DNA from: Adiantum capillus-veneris
Lineage: Eukaryota > Streptophyta > Polypodiopsida > Polypodiales > Pteridaceae
Assembly (NCBI GenBank): GCA_014529385.2
Contig: CM043944.1
Location: 59,905,268-59,969,267, forward strand
Reading direction: 5' to 3'
Length of the DNA stretch: 64,000 nucleotides
In this document: one piece after another, positions 1-11,289 of the stretch
How positions within the stretch are numbered: the stretch's first letter is position 1
Layout: every line of letters starts with the position of its first letter
The notes under the pieces: generated by a model
Seen by the model: only the letters and a program-made list of their open reading frames with translations
What the model was told of the DNA's origin: nothing
The model's database searches: none
Program-made: the position numbers and the translations under genes

Positions 1-389
1 AAGTAAGATATCAGCACTTTGAGCTCCTTTGTGGAGGAATACTTAGCCTACATCTATGGTGTGCTAGTGCAATCCCGTGTTGTTCCAATCCTGTATTCGA
101 GGTTGTGAGGCCACCAATTAGGGTTTTCCCTCTTCAAATACTTACTTGGTATTTTCTAATGAAGTTGTGAAACTTCCCTGAAAAGAGTTTGTTTAGGGTT
201 TTTATCAGGACGAAAGAGCACTGCAACTGTGCAATTGGGAGCGAGGCTACACCAAATCATCAGACACAAGCGTTTTAAGTTGATTTTGGTTATTTTTCAA
301 ATTGAGCTCTCTGGATATGGCATTGTTGCCATCTTATTGACGCGGGATGGATCGTTCGGTCTTGTTGACACTGGTGTCGCCAGTGCTGA
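1..389. other. Flanking DNA left of element A, no gene seen
   Basis: I see no coding pattern or repeat boundary here. The stretch ends at the target duplication TGCGG (390-394), so before element A inserted it was continuous with the DNA that now starts at 12415. Confidence 0.5.
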
Positions 390-394
390 TGCGG
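390..394. repeat. Left target-site duplication of element A (TGCGG)
   Basis: TGCGG lies directly outside the left LTR and again at 12410-12414 directly outside the right LTR. A 5-bp duplication is usual for LTR retrotransposon integrases. Confidence 0.85.
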
Positions 395-546
395 TGTGAG
401 ACCGCAGGGTAGAGAGACATGCAAATAACCTCCCAACCATCCTATATATAGGCCCTTGGCCCTCTTCCATATATAGCCCCTTTATTGCATGTATGTCCGG
501 CACGTTACCAGGGTCGTGCCCCCCTAGTCCTACCCTTGGCATGATA
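395..546 (-). repeat. 3' LTR of element A (152 bp)
   Basis: It matches 4466-4520 plus 12308-12409 nearly base for base, with a few substitutions. The minus-strand LTR contains a TATA-like palindrome at 441-452 (CCTATATATAGG), the site that is broken by the nested insertion in the other LTR. Confidence 0.85.
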
Positions 547-549
547 TTA

Positions 550-720
550 CTCTCCCCTTGGAAAAGCGTTTTCGTCCTCAAAAACACAAGTGGTGGTATC
601 TTCATAAGAACACTAATGTTTTCCACCATGGCATCCCTCATGGATCCAACGATTTGCTAGATCGGAACCCGGTTTAGTGGGAGGTTCAATGAAATCAAGA
701 ATAACATCTTGATTTTTCCA
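550..720 (-). pseudogene. Relic of chromovirus pol C-terminus
   Basis: On the minus strand one frame reads ILDFIEPPTKPGSD and, after a frame break, another reads ENISVL followed by FLRTKTL. The chromovirus at 20082-23761 has the same landmarks at its pol end: VDFVEPPTLP, then WENISVLKKKFP and SRTKTLP just before the purine tract. The chromodomain core that lies between these marks there is missing here. So this is the last part of the same kind of polyprotein, with an internal deletion and a frameshift. No function remains. Confidence 0.7.
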
Positions 721-3700
721 TGTTGTCTCTGTGCAACCGTCTTGATTAACTGACCCATAACCAACATAGCGTGGAACTCCATTTAGAACTCACTTGAGTA
801 TGTTAAACGAGTTATCACAACTAAAAGTTGTCTAAATGCATACCCAGGTTTCAAACTTTCTGAAGGTACTGGAACGTGCAATAAGACCTCTGCTCAACTT
901 TCCATGAAAGTAACATGCTGATATACTTATCAACACCAACCAAGTCCTTGACTTGCTGTTGTTTCTTGTCAGTAACCAACCTCATCCAACTGATGATCAA
1001 GGTTGATAACCTGAGAATAATAGGCAGAGACTAAAACTAGTCTCAACATGCCTTTCATCATGTGAAACAAACTCCCAACCAGAAAGGTAACCGATCCGGT
1101 TGTGTCGCTTCTTGCTAACGTATGCACTTAGCATATCCTTTAGCGTGGTTAACTAACGTATGCACTTAGCATATCCTTTAGTACTAAATAGAATGCTTGT
1201 AAGTTGTCCATCCAATGCGGGATGAATAGCAGAGAATAAGAGTGAGGTGCTTTCCCCAATCAATTACAGATAGTCTTCCATGATTGATGATAACCTAGGA
1301 CTCACCAAGTGAGGTTCTGATTGTATACTTGATGTGAATCTGACCGAAGTAAACTCCTAGAGTTTAGATCATCCAATCACAAACACCCATACTAAACCAT
1401 TATCGTGTATGGCCGGGTGTGAACTCATAGTAAATCTGCAAGAGAGATTGCACTTGCAGTGCAAAAGGGTGCAGAAAGAATAAAGTCCAGGAATGTGCAT
1501 GCCGCTCCAAATAAATCTGTGTGAAACACTAGGGCCCATAACACCTAGTGTGCATGCATTTAACACAAACATATCCGAACTACAATTCCATGATGAGACT
1601 TTCCATGGTACGTACGTGAAAGCCTTGCAACAAAAGTTAGACCATAACAGAATGTGAAAACTCAGTCACACCTAGGTACCAACCATGAGACATTCTCATC
1701 AATATAGCACACTTGGCTATTTGTAGAAACAACCATCCGTTACGTGGTGGTTTCATAGCACTTGTAATCGCAACAAGTCTGTACTTAGCACTCGATAATT
1801 TTTTGCCACTAAAATTGTTCCTAATATTGTGTGCTCCAAATGGTCTAACAAACGGATATGACTAGCACATAGGGACTTCGTCGCGACACATCATTAGGAA
1901 TTAGGCGCCAGTGTCAGTCCCAGAGACTCATATTCTACACATGTGGAAGATGTCTCAAATAAGGATGTAAAAAAAAGGACATCCTTCAAGTACGCGATGT
2001 ACTTGTGTGTGGAGGCAACTACAAACACTGTGCGACATGAGTGAGAGGGACCCTCATTATCATTGCTCCACACTGGCTAAACCGATCTCCTTGAGTTCTT
2101 AGACCATGTTGTATCCCATGCGACAACATGTGCCAGACAGAACCGAACCATGTAGGTCTGTAACTGTTTCAACAAGAGTCAAATCCATCACAGTATCTTG
2201 ATGAACATGGAAAAGAGAAAATGACACTATTTTCTCAAAATGCTATGCTCTTACATGACCTTGTCACGTGGCTAAAGAGCAAGCTGGATAAAATCCTTCT
2301 TGCTCAAACATCCCGTTGATAGAACTTAACCAAACTTAATTGGAAAGGAAAATAAACCCAAAAAGCATATACTTACAATGAGATGGAAAATACCTGATAC
2401 TTACTTGAAATTCAAGTACATCCCTCAACCTGTAAGCGTACCCTATCAAAATTTCTTTGACCTGCTAATCACTGAAATTAGAGATTAGTGAAGATAAAGA
2501 AATTGAACTTGTAACCCTGGGTGTTGGATTGGCAATCCAAACCCCTTGGTTAGAATCTACCTAGTCAAACCCCTTAGCAAGACCCTTGATAGAAACTACT
2601 CAATTAGCAGTTAACGATAACTAACATAGTCGACCGTGTACAAAAATGATTGGAATCAACTGGAAAAGTTGAATGTTTCCACTACCCCGTGGTAGATTAT
2701 GGACTTCGTTTCCTTCAAAGTACAACTGTGATAGATCAAATTGTGATCATCAATGCCTATGGAGTGATTTAGTAATCACCTGCAGGTCTTATCCCAAAAC
2801 TGTGCTTCCATAGACACTCATAGTGCTATAGATAGAGCAGGAGATACACACAAGTGAAATGCCTAGCTCTTATGGACATCCATGCTGTCTTAGTTGTTTG
2901 CTGCATCTAGACTCTGTGTAATAGATCAGCTGTTGTGAGTTTAAGACTAACGGAAACTCAACTCAAGCGTTGCACTAAAAACATGTAGTCCAAAAATGAC
3001 ACCCAAAACATCCATAATGGCAAGACTCTTGCTTGTCCATTAACATCGATGGTGCCACTTGGTAGATCTGTTTGATCTTGAGAACAATCACCCAAGGAAT
3101 GCCAACAGCTGGGTCTTACCCTATGACTGACAATGGCTCTTAGCCGTTGTGGCTCATAGCCCTTATGCCAATAACAAATTAGTGTTCAATCAATGAACCG
3201 AGGAAGACTAATTTGGGTGGCATCTTGGCCACTTTCTAGCTGAGAGTTAGAGCACCTTGGCTCAAGCTGATTCATGAGCTAAACATGTATCAAAAGCTTC
3301 TTAGAAAGTTTTCATTATTCTTCGAGAGAAATAAGAAAGAGAGATAAAGAGATAGCATGCTGGGTTGAGGAGGAACTTTCCTTAAACGACTATGACGTGT
3401 ATAGTTGATTGCCATGCTCTTGTGCATCTTATGCCTAATGTGTAGCTTATCCTATAAGCATGCAACAATTTTCTGCTAGGACTCTCTCATTGAGAGAGGT
3501 AATAGAAAAACACAAACAAGTCACAGACTGACCCACCTATTGTGTATGTGGTTGGGACGACACTAGTGTGACTTAATGATAGCACTTTGCCTTTGAATTA
3601 AGTCTGAATTGTAGGTTCTTTTTTGTGTTGTTGTGTTTTGACAACAACCCAAAAATCATGTTAAACAATCCAGAACTTATCTTGTCCTTAACAAAGTGTC

Positions 3701-4303
3701 TCGTGTTATAGCGGAAGCGTGTTTCATGAAGCGGTAGAATTGAATCCACCTAGCTAGCATGCCGTGCATACATAATTTTAAGCCCTTGGCAAAAGTGATG
3801 GACTCAAACCTGAGAGCCAAAACCATAAGTGCCTTGCACATTCTAAACTAGTAGGGATTCTGTGAGGTGATATCCCTATTATGCCAGTTCCCCAATCTTG
3901 TGGACCAATGCCCTTGATTCCAAGTCAATGGGCAATACCCTGGCACAAGTGAGAAGCCTTGCTTCGTGTAAAACTAGCCGGTGCTGTAACTAGGTGTCCC
4001 GAGAGTTCGTAGGAGAAACTTGCTCACAAATGGCTCATAGCCATATTTGACTGTCAGACAGATGGCTCATAACCATATCTATTGTGCGAGTGGGAGTGGT
4101 CGTATACACAACGAGTGGAAGTTGTTGTATACACAACTCGCCCTTTTGCGCCATATATGCCCGTTTTGGTCACGAAATAAACTAACTTGCAAGTCCATTG
4201 CCTAATCCCCCCCAAATTTGTATGCTCATAGCATCTCAAGGGTGTTTCTCGCCTGTGCTTCCCTGAAGTCCACGACGAGATTGAAGTTCTTCCATGCTTC
4301 ACG

Positions 4304-4305
<2 letters not shown>
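721..4305. other. Non-coding interior of element A
   Basis: About 3.6 kb with no open frame longer than about 70 codons on either strand and no recognisable retroelement domain. A 29-bp direct repeat lies at 1115-1143 and 1153-1181. The stretch may be badly decayed gag-pol or captured non-coding sequence; I cannot tell which. Confidence 0.5.

Positions 4306-4385
<80 letters not shown>
4306..4385. repeat. (AG)40 microsatellite
   Basis: An uninterrupted 80-bp AG tract inside element A, about 65 bp from its PBS. The Ser-Leu open frames across it are artefacts of the dinucleotide repeat. Confidence 0.98.
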
Positions 4386-4386
<1 letters not shown>

Positions 4387-4450
4387 ATGCATAGCCATGC
4401 AAAGCAATTCGACCCTTCTCCTTCCCTTGTCCATGGCTCTCCCTTCCACC

Positions 4451-4464
4451 GAGCTTTGATACCA
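4451..4464 (-). promoter_or_regulatory. Primer-binding site of element A
   Basis: Read on the minus strand this is TGGTATCAAAGCTC, one base after the LTR end. It differs by one base from the common plant PBS TGGTATCAGAGC, complementary to initiator-Met tRNA. Confidence 0.8.
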
Positions 4465-4465
4465 A

Positions 4466-4520
4466 TGTGAGACCGCAGGGTAGACAGACATGTGAATAAC
4501 CTCCTAACCATCCTATATAT
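4466..4520 (-). repeat. 5' LTR of element A, first part (split)
   Basis: The first 55 bp of the right-hand LTR. The match to 395-546 breaks inside the TATA-like site and resumes at 12308. Confidence 0.85.
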
Positions 4521-6140
4521 TGATAGCCGTTTTTCGGCTCTCCATAATTGCCATAGTAAGCTACCTCACCCTACCAAATTCACCCAAACACTATGGCTAT
4601 CCCTACCATTTCACTGTACATAGGCGTGTGTGAGTTACGGGACTTTTTTCATATCTCCTTAAAAACCCTCAGCTAGCTAGTCACTGGGTTAGTTGAGCCA
4701 AAAAATAAATAAAATCAAAAAAATAAAATATATTATGGCCCATTTGTGTGTAAATATTGCATTATATATATGACCTAAATATAGGGATTTTTATAATTAT
4801 TTTGGTATTTTATTTAAATATTTCTACTTAGGTGTGTGTTTTATTAAACCTATGTACACCTTCTTTCATCCTCTTACACCATAAGTATATTTTTTGCCAA
4901 TATGTACATACTCTAACCTTATATTTTTTCTTTATACAAATCACTCCCACATTTTCACCCTCACCCTCGTGAAAACAAAAAATTGATTTCTACTCATTGG
5001 TCACGTTTATTATATTATTTACTTGCATACCTTTTCCTCTTTCACCCAAAATAATTCAAAGAGGGACCATATCATATGATTCCAATATCTTTCCATATCC
5101 ATAACTCCTCCATATTTTTATTAGTATTTTTACTCATTATTCTAACACCATGTGCTCATTGAGCTAAAGTCCATGAATAGTCCATACACTAGTCCCACCA
5201 TGTATATATTTCTTTATTCACCAATAATCCTCCTCCATGCATGGGTCAAGGGAAACTTGGATGCTTTGTATTATGATATGACAAAGGAGGGGCTCACTCT
5301 TGGATGCATTGTACAAATTCAACAAAGGAGGGGGCCTCTAAAAGACTTTTGCAGGCATAAACAAAGGCTTTTTGGTGAGAATTTTGGCACCTATCTCCAC
5401 TCCGAATTTGGAGCGGTGGTCAAAAGAGAAAATGTAGCCCACGCTCTGAATAATCACCTCAAATTTTTTCATGATTTTTGGAGCTACCAGCGGTGAGATA
5501 TGATTTTTTGAGTGGACCCCAGTCTGCCCACTTTTCTCACAATTAGCCCATAGTCTTCTCTCACCTCTTTCCACACTTCTACACACACACACACACATTC
5601 CTCTCAATCCCTCACTCAAACCTGCACCTTCAATGGTTTCTCTCACCTTCTTCACCATTAACCTCCCCTCTTACTTCCATAGCTCTCATATGAGCTCTCC
5701 ATGTACATACACCATCTCTATGCCTCTCTCTATTATCTCCAAAGTACAATTCCATCTTAACCCTTATATATATACATAAATTCAGCATGTGTACCATGCT
5801 TAACCTCTGCAAATCAAGAGATCTCATCAATGGAATTACCATTTTCATCGTGATAATCAACCTTGGCGGCGGTGGCGTAAAGAAGGGAAGACGAAGAAGA
5901 AGATCGATAGTCATTTTGAGAACCTACACAAGTAAGTCCAAAACTTCTTCAAGCTTCACCATCACAAGGATTTGCTTACTTCATTCAACCATCTTACTTC
6001 AACCAACCACCTCATTCTACCCATTGTAAATGTAACATTAACTTTCTAGTGATTACTAACACTAACCACTAACATAGTAACAGAAAATAGCATTGACCTA
6101 ACCATAAAAGACACCTCACCTCAAGACATGTACAAAGTAA

Positions 6141-6159
6141 CTCTCTCTCTCTCTCTCTC
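6141..6159. repeat. (CT)n tract in the 5' LTR
   Basis: 19 bp of CT here, against 41 bp at the matching place in the 3' LTR (11247-11287), so the tract changed length after insertion or during the copying step. Confidence 0.9.
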
Positions 6160-6341
6160 CTTTTCCTTAAAACTCTACTTTCACCTTATTCACCATCAAT
6201 AATGCTCTCTTTTGAGCCCACACCCATGACTCAAGCAGACAAAGAAGGCCCGCAATGTTTTGATATTCAAAAAAATCATAATCCTGATTTGTTAGCTTGT
6301 AAATTAGGATTTCCAATAATCTTTATGAGAGGTCTCCAACC

Positions 6342-6349
6342 TATAAATA
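6342..6349 (+). promoter_or_regulatory. TATA box in the 5' LTR
   Basis: TATAAATA inside CCTATAAATAGGCCCC, with a CT-rich stretch just downstream. It is the probable core promoter of the gag-only element, and AATAAA follows about 200 bp later as expected for an R region. The 3' LTR has the same box at 11460-11467. Confidence 0.75.
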
Positions 6350-6551
6350 GGCCCCTCTCCTTCTTGTAAAACAACCTCCAACATCTCACATAGCACCCCA
6401 ACACTCTATGCGTGAGGAGAGATTTAGGTGTAGCAACCACTTGTGAGCTTCACTGTTGGTGTGAGAGAAGCCTTCAAGCTACACATTGCAAGTGAGAGAG
6501 CGTGAGTTCCACAAGTCTCAAAACCACTATTGTATATGCTCCTTCATCATC

Positions 6552-6557
6552 AATAAA
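6552..6557 (+). terminator. Poly(A) signal in the 5' LTR
   Basis: AATAAA at the expected distance after the TATA box. The same signal is in the 3' LTR near 11670, where it would serve the element transcript. Confidence 0.55.
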
Positions 6558-7193
6558 TTGAGGTTTGGTGCATCAAAGGCGTGATTCGACGTTCAAATCT
6601 TCGTCCTTCCATTTGTGCAATACGGTTTGGTGAATTCAAGGTGACTTGTGTATTTTGGGTTTTTATCGGTTGATCTTGATTTTAGAAAGTGTTTTAGTGT
6701 GTTTTTTCATTGCCAGTTTTTTGTCCATTGTAAGAGGGTATTGTGGTGAGAGGTCTCCCACACCCTAAGACAGTGTGTGTGTGTTTTGGCAATGTTTAGC
6801 AATCACTAAGCATTGAGTGAGTTTTGTACAAGTTCTACGATAGCATCATAACGAACCATCTCCATTTGCAAGTCACAAATAAGGTATTACGCAAGATCCT
6901 TTCCTCTCTCTCTTCCCTTTGCTCTAGCTCTCTCTGGTCCATTTTGTGTGTGTCTTGGTGTGAGGTTGCTTGTGTGTGTTGTGTGGTGCATCTTCTTGGT
7001 TGTGCCAAAATCTCTCTTGCGTCCTAGTTCGCATACCATAACTAGGTGGTGCCCCTATCTTGTTTGGGTTTGGCTGTGGGTTTGTTGTTGTGTTGTGCTT
7101 GTGGTTGCCCCAGCCCCAATTGAGCAGCACGGGAGCCTTGAGGGGTGTTTAGAGGTCGCCTCTCTTGTTGCCCGCCCCGGACCGCCCCAATTT

Positions 7194-7211
7194 TGGTGCC
7201 CCCACGGAGGA
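7194..7211 (+). promoter_or_regulatory. Primer-binding site of the gag-only element
   Basis: TGGTGCCCCCACGG begins four bases after the LTR. I cannot name the tRNA. The leader (TTTTGGTGCCC... AGGAGC) closely resembles the one beside the LTR of the gypsy element at 56963-63690. Confidence 0.65.
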
Positions 7212-7489
7212 GCGATTGTGTGCTTAGTGTTGTTGTATTCCATGAATGCTTGAATTTCAGCATAATCAAGTAGATTTTATGAATCATGAAAACATGTATG
7301 ACCGAGTTTAATTTCAAGGAAACAAAAATTGATCTAGAATATGGTTCGGATTATGCATAACATAAGAAAGGAAAAAAACATTTTCACATAAATGTCTAGA
7401 ATTCATGTTGAAAGACCTTTCAAAACTTTGTGTAGTTAGTTGATGATTGTTTGGAACTAATCTTTGTGTGGTTCTAGCATTGAGAGACT

Positions 7490-9472
7490 ATGACACGCTA
7501 TACCTTTGATGATATCCCAATCTTCTTTGGAAATCCAGAAGAAGATGTTGATGATTTTCTTGTTGATTTTAGAATGGTTTGTCATATCCTTGGTAAAAGG
7601 GATGACATTGAAAAAGGGGATTTTCTATTGCTATGCCTTAGAGGCAACGCTGAGCAATGGTTTTGGAGTATGTCTTCTTAGATTGAAGATGGATATACCC
7701 AAATTTCCAAAGCTTTGAAGGCCAGATTCTCTAAAGTTCCAACAACGGAGAAAGCATGGGCTTCACTAGGGAGACTTCAACAACATGGTGAAGACTACTA
7801 TGCTTACGAGGATATTTTTTCTCGTCAATGGGAAGGATGTGGATTTAGTTCTACATTTCGAGATTATGTAAAAATGGATCAATTTATTTCGGGTTTGTCT
7901 CCTTTCCTAAAGACTAAGGTTACTTGTAGTGGACCCTCTACCTTTCAAGAAGCGGTCACTATTGCCCGAAGGAAGTTTCACAAGTACTTCTACATCAAAA
8001 ATGGTTTCCATCATGCTGGAAGAACCAACCCTGATGAAAATGTTTCTATCAAGGAGTCATCTCCTTTGCCATACTTGTCTCCTTCTACTCCGACAAATGT
8101 TGAAGAAGTTACTTACATGCCAACTGATTATTCAAGTGCTAAAGTGTGTGGCCAAGATTCAAATGTGGAATCTCTTTCTTCTACCTTTATCACAAGCATG
8201 CAAAAATCGACACAAGATATCTCAAATGGCATTGATGATTCAATAATGGATACATCCAACCTTTTGGTGGAGGATCAATTTCTAGTCCAAGCAGACGAAG
8301 CTTTTGTGCAACATGACTCTATGGAGAATGAAGACCTTGAAGGTAACCTTGATCTTATGGAATGTTCTGAGAGTGTATCTTGCCTAAAAGAAGAGAGTGA
8401 AGAAGAAGATGAAATCATAGGTGGAGAGATCATAGACCACATTGATCATAAAGAGATGATTGTGTACATGGAATGCCAACTCCAAAACAAAGTAGAAGAG
8501 TGTGAGTTGAATCCAGGTGAGGATAATCTTGAAGAAGTGTTTGAGGATGTTGAAAAGCATTGGTATGACCCATGTATGTTAAGCATAGAGGAACCTATCA
8601 TGCAAGAACCCAAATGTTTCACAAAATCAAACAGTATTCCATCAACCTTTGAGGTGGTACAATGTGAGGAGTTACAACCTTGTCAAAGGGGGGGCTTAGA
8701 AGGGGATGAAGAACATGGGAGAGTAGTAAAAAATAAAATCATAAAAGGAAACTATCAGAAGGGTATCATTCTCTCCAATGGTGTTTTAGTGGGTGGCTCT
8801 TCATTGGGACAATCTCTTAGCAAGAAAATCCAAGCTTTTGAAGCCCCAATCATCTTCACATTGGGTTTCACCTCTTCAAGGTCAACTTCTCCTCTCTTCA
8901 CATATAACTTTCATCGGGGACACCATACCTTCTTAAGTGGAAGAGGACATGAATACTTGGTGATAAACGGATGTTTCCAAATCTTCTTCACTTGGTTCTT
9001 TGTTGTATGGAGGTCGCACATTGTGATGCTTCTGGTATTCATCATAGATGAAAAACTTGTTGATTGCTACATGTGGATATTTCATCAATCAGTACCAAAA
9101 TCTATTCTCTTCCAATGTGTTGGAAGCAATAGAAACCTTCATCTATTATCTACTTATGTGGTAAACTATCTGCAATATCTTCCAATAGCAGCTGGAAGCA
9201 TGGATCAAGATTTCCTAAATCATGAAGGCCATATAATTTTTGACTTGGTGAGCCTACCCAGGTTGAATGAATTTTATGAGCTACAATTCAGGAATTCGCT
9301 CATACAAGCTCTTGAAGATCGTAGCAGATACATCAACTTTACACAGGAGGAAGAGCAACCAATCTTTTATATCACATTCATAGTGATAGAGGCAATGATG
9401 GACAACAGTAAAATCTACAAGTTTCTTCAATCAAAATCAGTAAGTGATTCCATACCATACATCTCGCTTTAA
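7490..9472 (+). CDS. Gag-like protein of the gag-only element, one internal stop
   Basis: One frame runs from ATG 7490 to 9472 (about 660 codons), broken only by a TAG at 7679-7681 (codon 64). Residues about 1-165 look like a retrotransposon capsid (Retrotrans_gag type): a start like YTFDDIPIFFGNPEED, a conserved AEQWFW, then FSKVPTTEKAW and a later ISGLSPFLKTKV. No CCHC zinc knuckle follows. Next comes a long acidic stretch (many E/D runs, about 8330-8560), then a 250-residue tail with a strongly hydrophobic segment at about 8962-9050. A frame this long in a decayed landscape suggests recent activity or selection. The stop could be a recent mutation, a readthrough site or an error; the bases do not decide. 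The tail is unrecognised. Confidence 0.7.
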
Positions 9473-9690
9473 GAAAGATATTTCAAGATCTTTGATCCTG
9501 GGGGGTGCTTATGGAAACTTTCTCGATGGAGGAGGTTCACTCCGTCACTTCATTTCATCCTGCTATTGGCTCTGAGAACCTTTCATATCACACAAGGTTT
9601 CTTAATCATACAAAGATGAGAGCAGACAAAGACAGACGTTACACAATCTACATGTTGTATGATCGGATAAATGGTTAATGTACCATTATC
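9473..9690 (+). other. 3' untranslated interior of the gag-only element
   Basis: A short non-coding stretch between the gag stop and the purine tract. It has a GGGGGG run near 9499 and no open frame. Confidence 0.5.
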
Positions 9691-9705
9691 TAAGGGGGGG
9701 GCTAA
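9691..9705 (+). promoter_or_regulatory. Polypurine tract of the gag-only element
   Basis: TAAGGGGGGGGCTAA directly before the 3' LTR start, the expected place for the plus-strand primer of reverse transcription. Confidence 0.8.
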
Positions 9706-11244
9706 TGATAGCCGTTTTTCGGCTCTCCATAATTGCCATAGTAAGCTACCTCACCCTACCAAATTCACACAAACACTATGGCTATCCCTACCATTTCACT
9801 GTACATAGGCGTGTGTGAGTTACGGGACTTTTTCCATATCTCCTTAAAAACCCTCAGCTAGCTAGTCACTGGGCTAGTTGAGCCAAAAAATAAATAAAAT
9901 CAAAAAAATAAAATATATATTTATATTTAAGCCTTATATTTAAATATTTCTACTTAGGTGTGTGTTTTATTAAACCTATGTACACCTTCTTTCATCCTCT
10001 TACACCATAAGTATATTTTTTGCCAATATGTACATACTCTAACCTTATATTTTTTCTTTATACAAATCACTCCCACATTTTCACCCTCACCCTCGTGAAA
10101 ACAAAAAATTGATTTCTACTCATTGGTCACGTTTATTATATTATTTACTTGCATACCTTTTCCTCTTTCACCCAAAATAATTCAAAGAGGGACCATATCA
10201 TATGATTCCAATATCTTTCCATATCCATAACTCCTCCATATTTTTATTAGTATTTTTACTCATTATTCTAACACCATGTGCTCATTGAGCTAAAGTCCAT
10301 GAATAGTCCATACACTAGTCCCACCATGTATATATTTCTTTATTCACCAATAATCCTCCTCCATGCATGGGTCAAGGGAAACTTGGATGCTTTGTATTAT
10401 GATATGACAAAGGAGGGGCTCACTCTTGGATGCATTGTACAAATTCAACAAAGGAGGGGGCCTCTAAAAGACTTTTGCAGGCATAAACAAAGGCTTTTTG
10501 GTGAGAATTTTGGCACCTATCTCCACTCCGAATTTGGAGCGGTGGTCAAAAGAGAAAATGTATCCCACGCTCTGAATAATCACCTCAACTTTTTTCATGA
10601 TTTTTGGAGCTACCAGCGGTGAGATATGATTTTTTGAATGGACCCCAGTCTGCCCACTTTTCTCACAAGTAGCCCATAGTCTTCTCTCACCTCTTTCCCC
10701 ACTTCTACACACACCCACACACATTCCTCTCAATCCCTCACTCAAACCTGCACCTTCAATGGTTTCTCTCACCTTCTTCACCATTAACCTCCCCTCTTAC
10801 TTCCATAGCTCTCATATGAGCTCTCCATGTACATACACCATCTCTATGCCTCTCTCTATTATCTCCAAAGTACAATTCCATCTTAACCCTTATATATATA
10901 CATAAATTCAGCATGTGTACCATGCTTAACCTCTGCAAATCAAGAGATCTCATCAATGGAATTACCATTTTCATCGTGATAATCAACCTTGGCGGCGGTG
11001 GCGTAAAGAAGAGAAGACGAAGAAGAAGATCGATAGTCATTTTGAGAACCTACACAAGTAAGTCCAAAACTTCTTCAAGCTTCACCATCACAAGGATTTG
11101 CTCACTTCATTCAACCATCCACCCCATTCTACCCATTGTAAATATATCATTAACTTTCTAGTGATTACTAACGACTAACATACTAACACAAAATAACATT
11201 GACCTAACCATAAAAGACACCTCACCTCAAGACATGTGTATAGT

Positions 11245-11289
<45 letters not shown>

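Larger units (their letters stand above)
4521..7189 (+). repeat. 5' LTR of the gag-only element (2669 bp)
   Basis: It is collinear with 9706-12307. The main differences are an extra AT-rich piece near 4735-4790 and a shorter CT tract. It contains a TATA box (6342-6349) and an AATAAA (6552-6557), so U3 is about 1.85 kb, R about 0.2 kb and U5 about 0.6 kb by inference. The open frames within it recur in the other LTR only because the LTRs are copies. Confidence 0.9.

Noticed and set aside
4451-4464. tRNA gene because of the initiator-Met match
   Set aside because: Only the 3' end complement is present, adjoining an LTR. It is a primer-binding site, not a tRNA gene.
5152-5496. 114-codon frame conserved at 10278-10622
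   Set aside because: The conservation comes from the two LTRs being copies of one another. It has no known motif and lies in U3.
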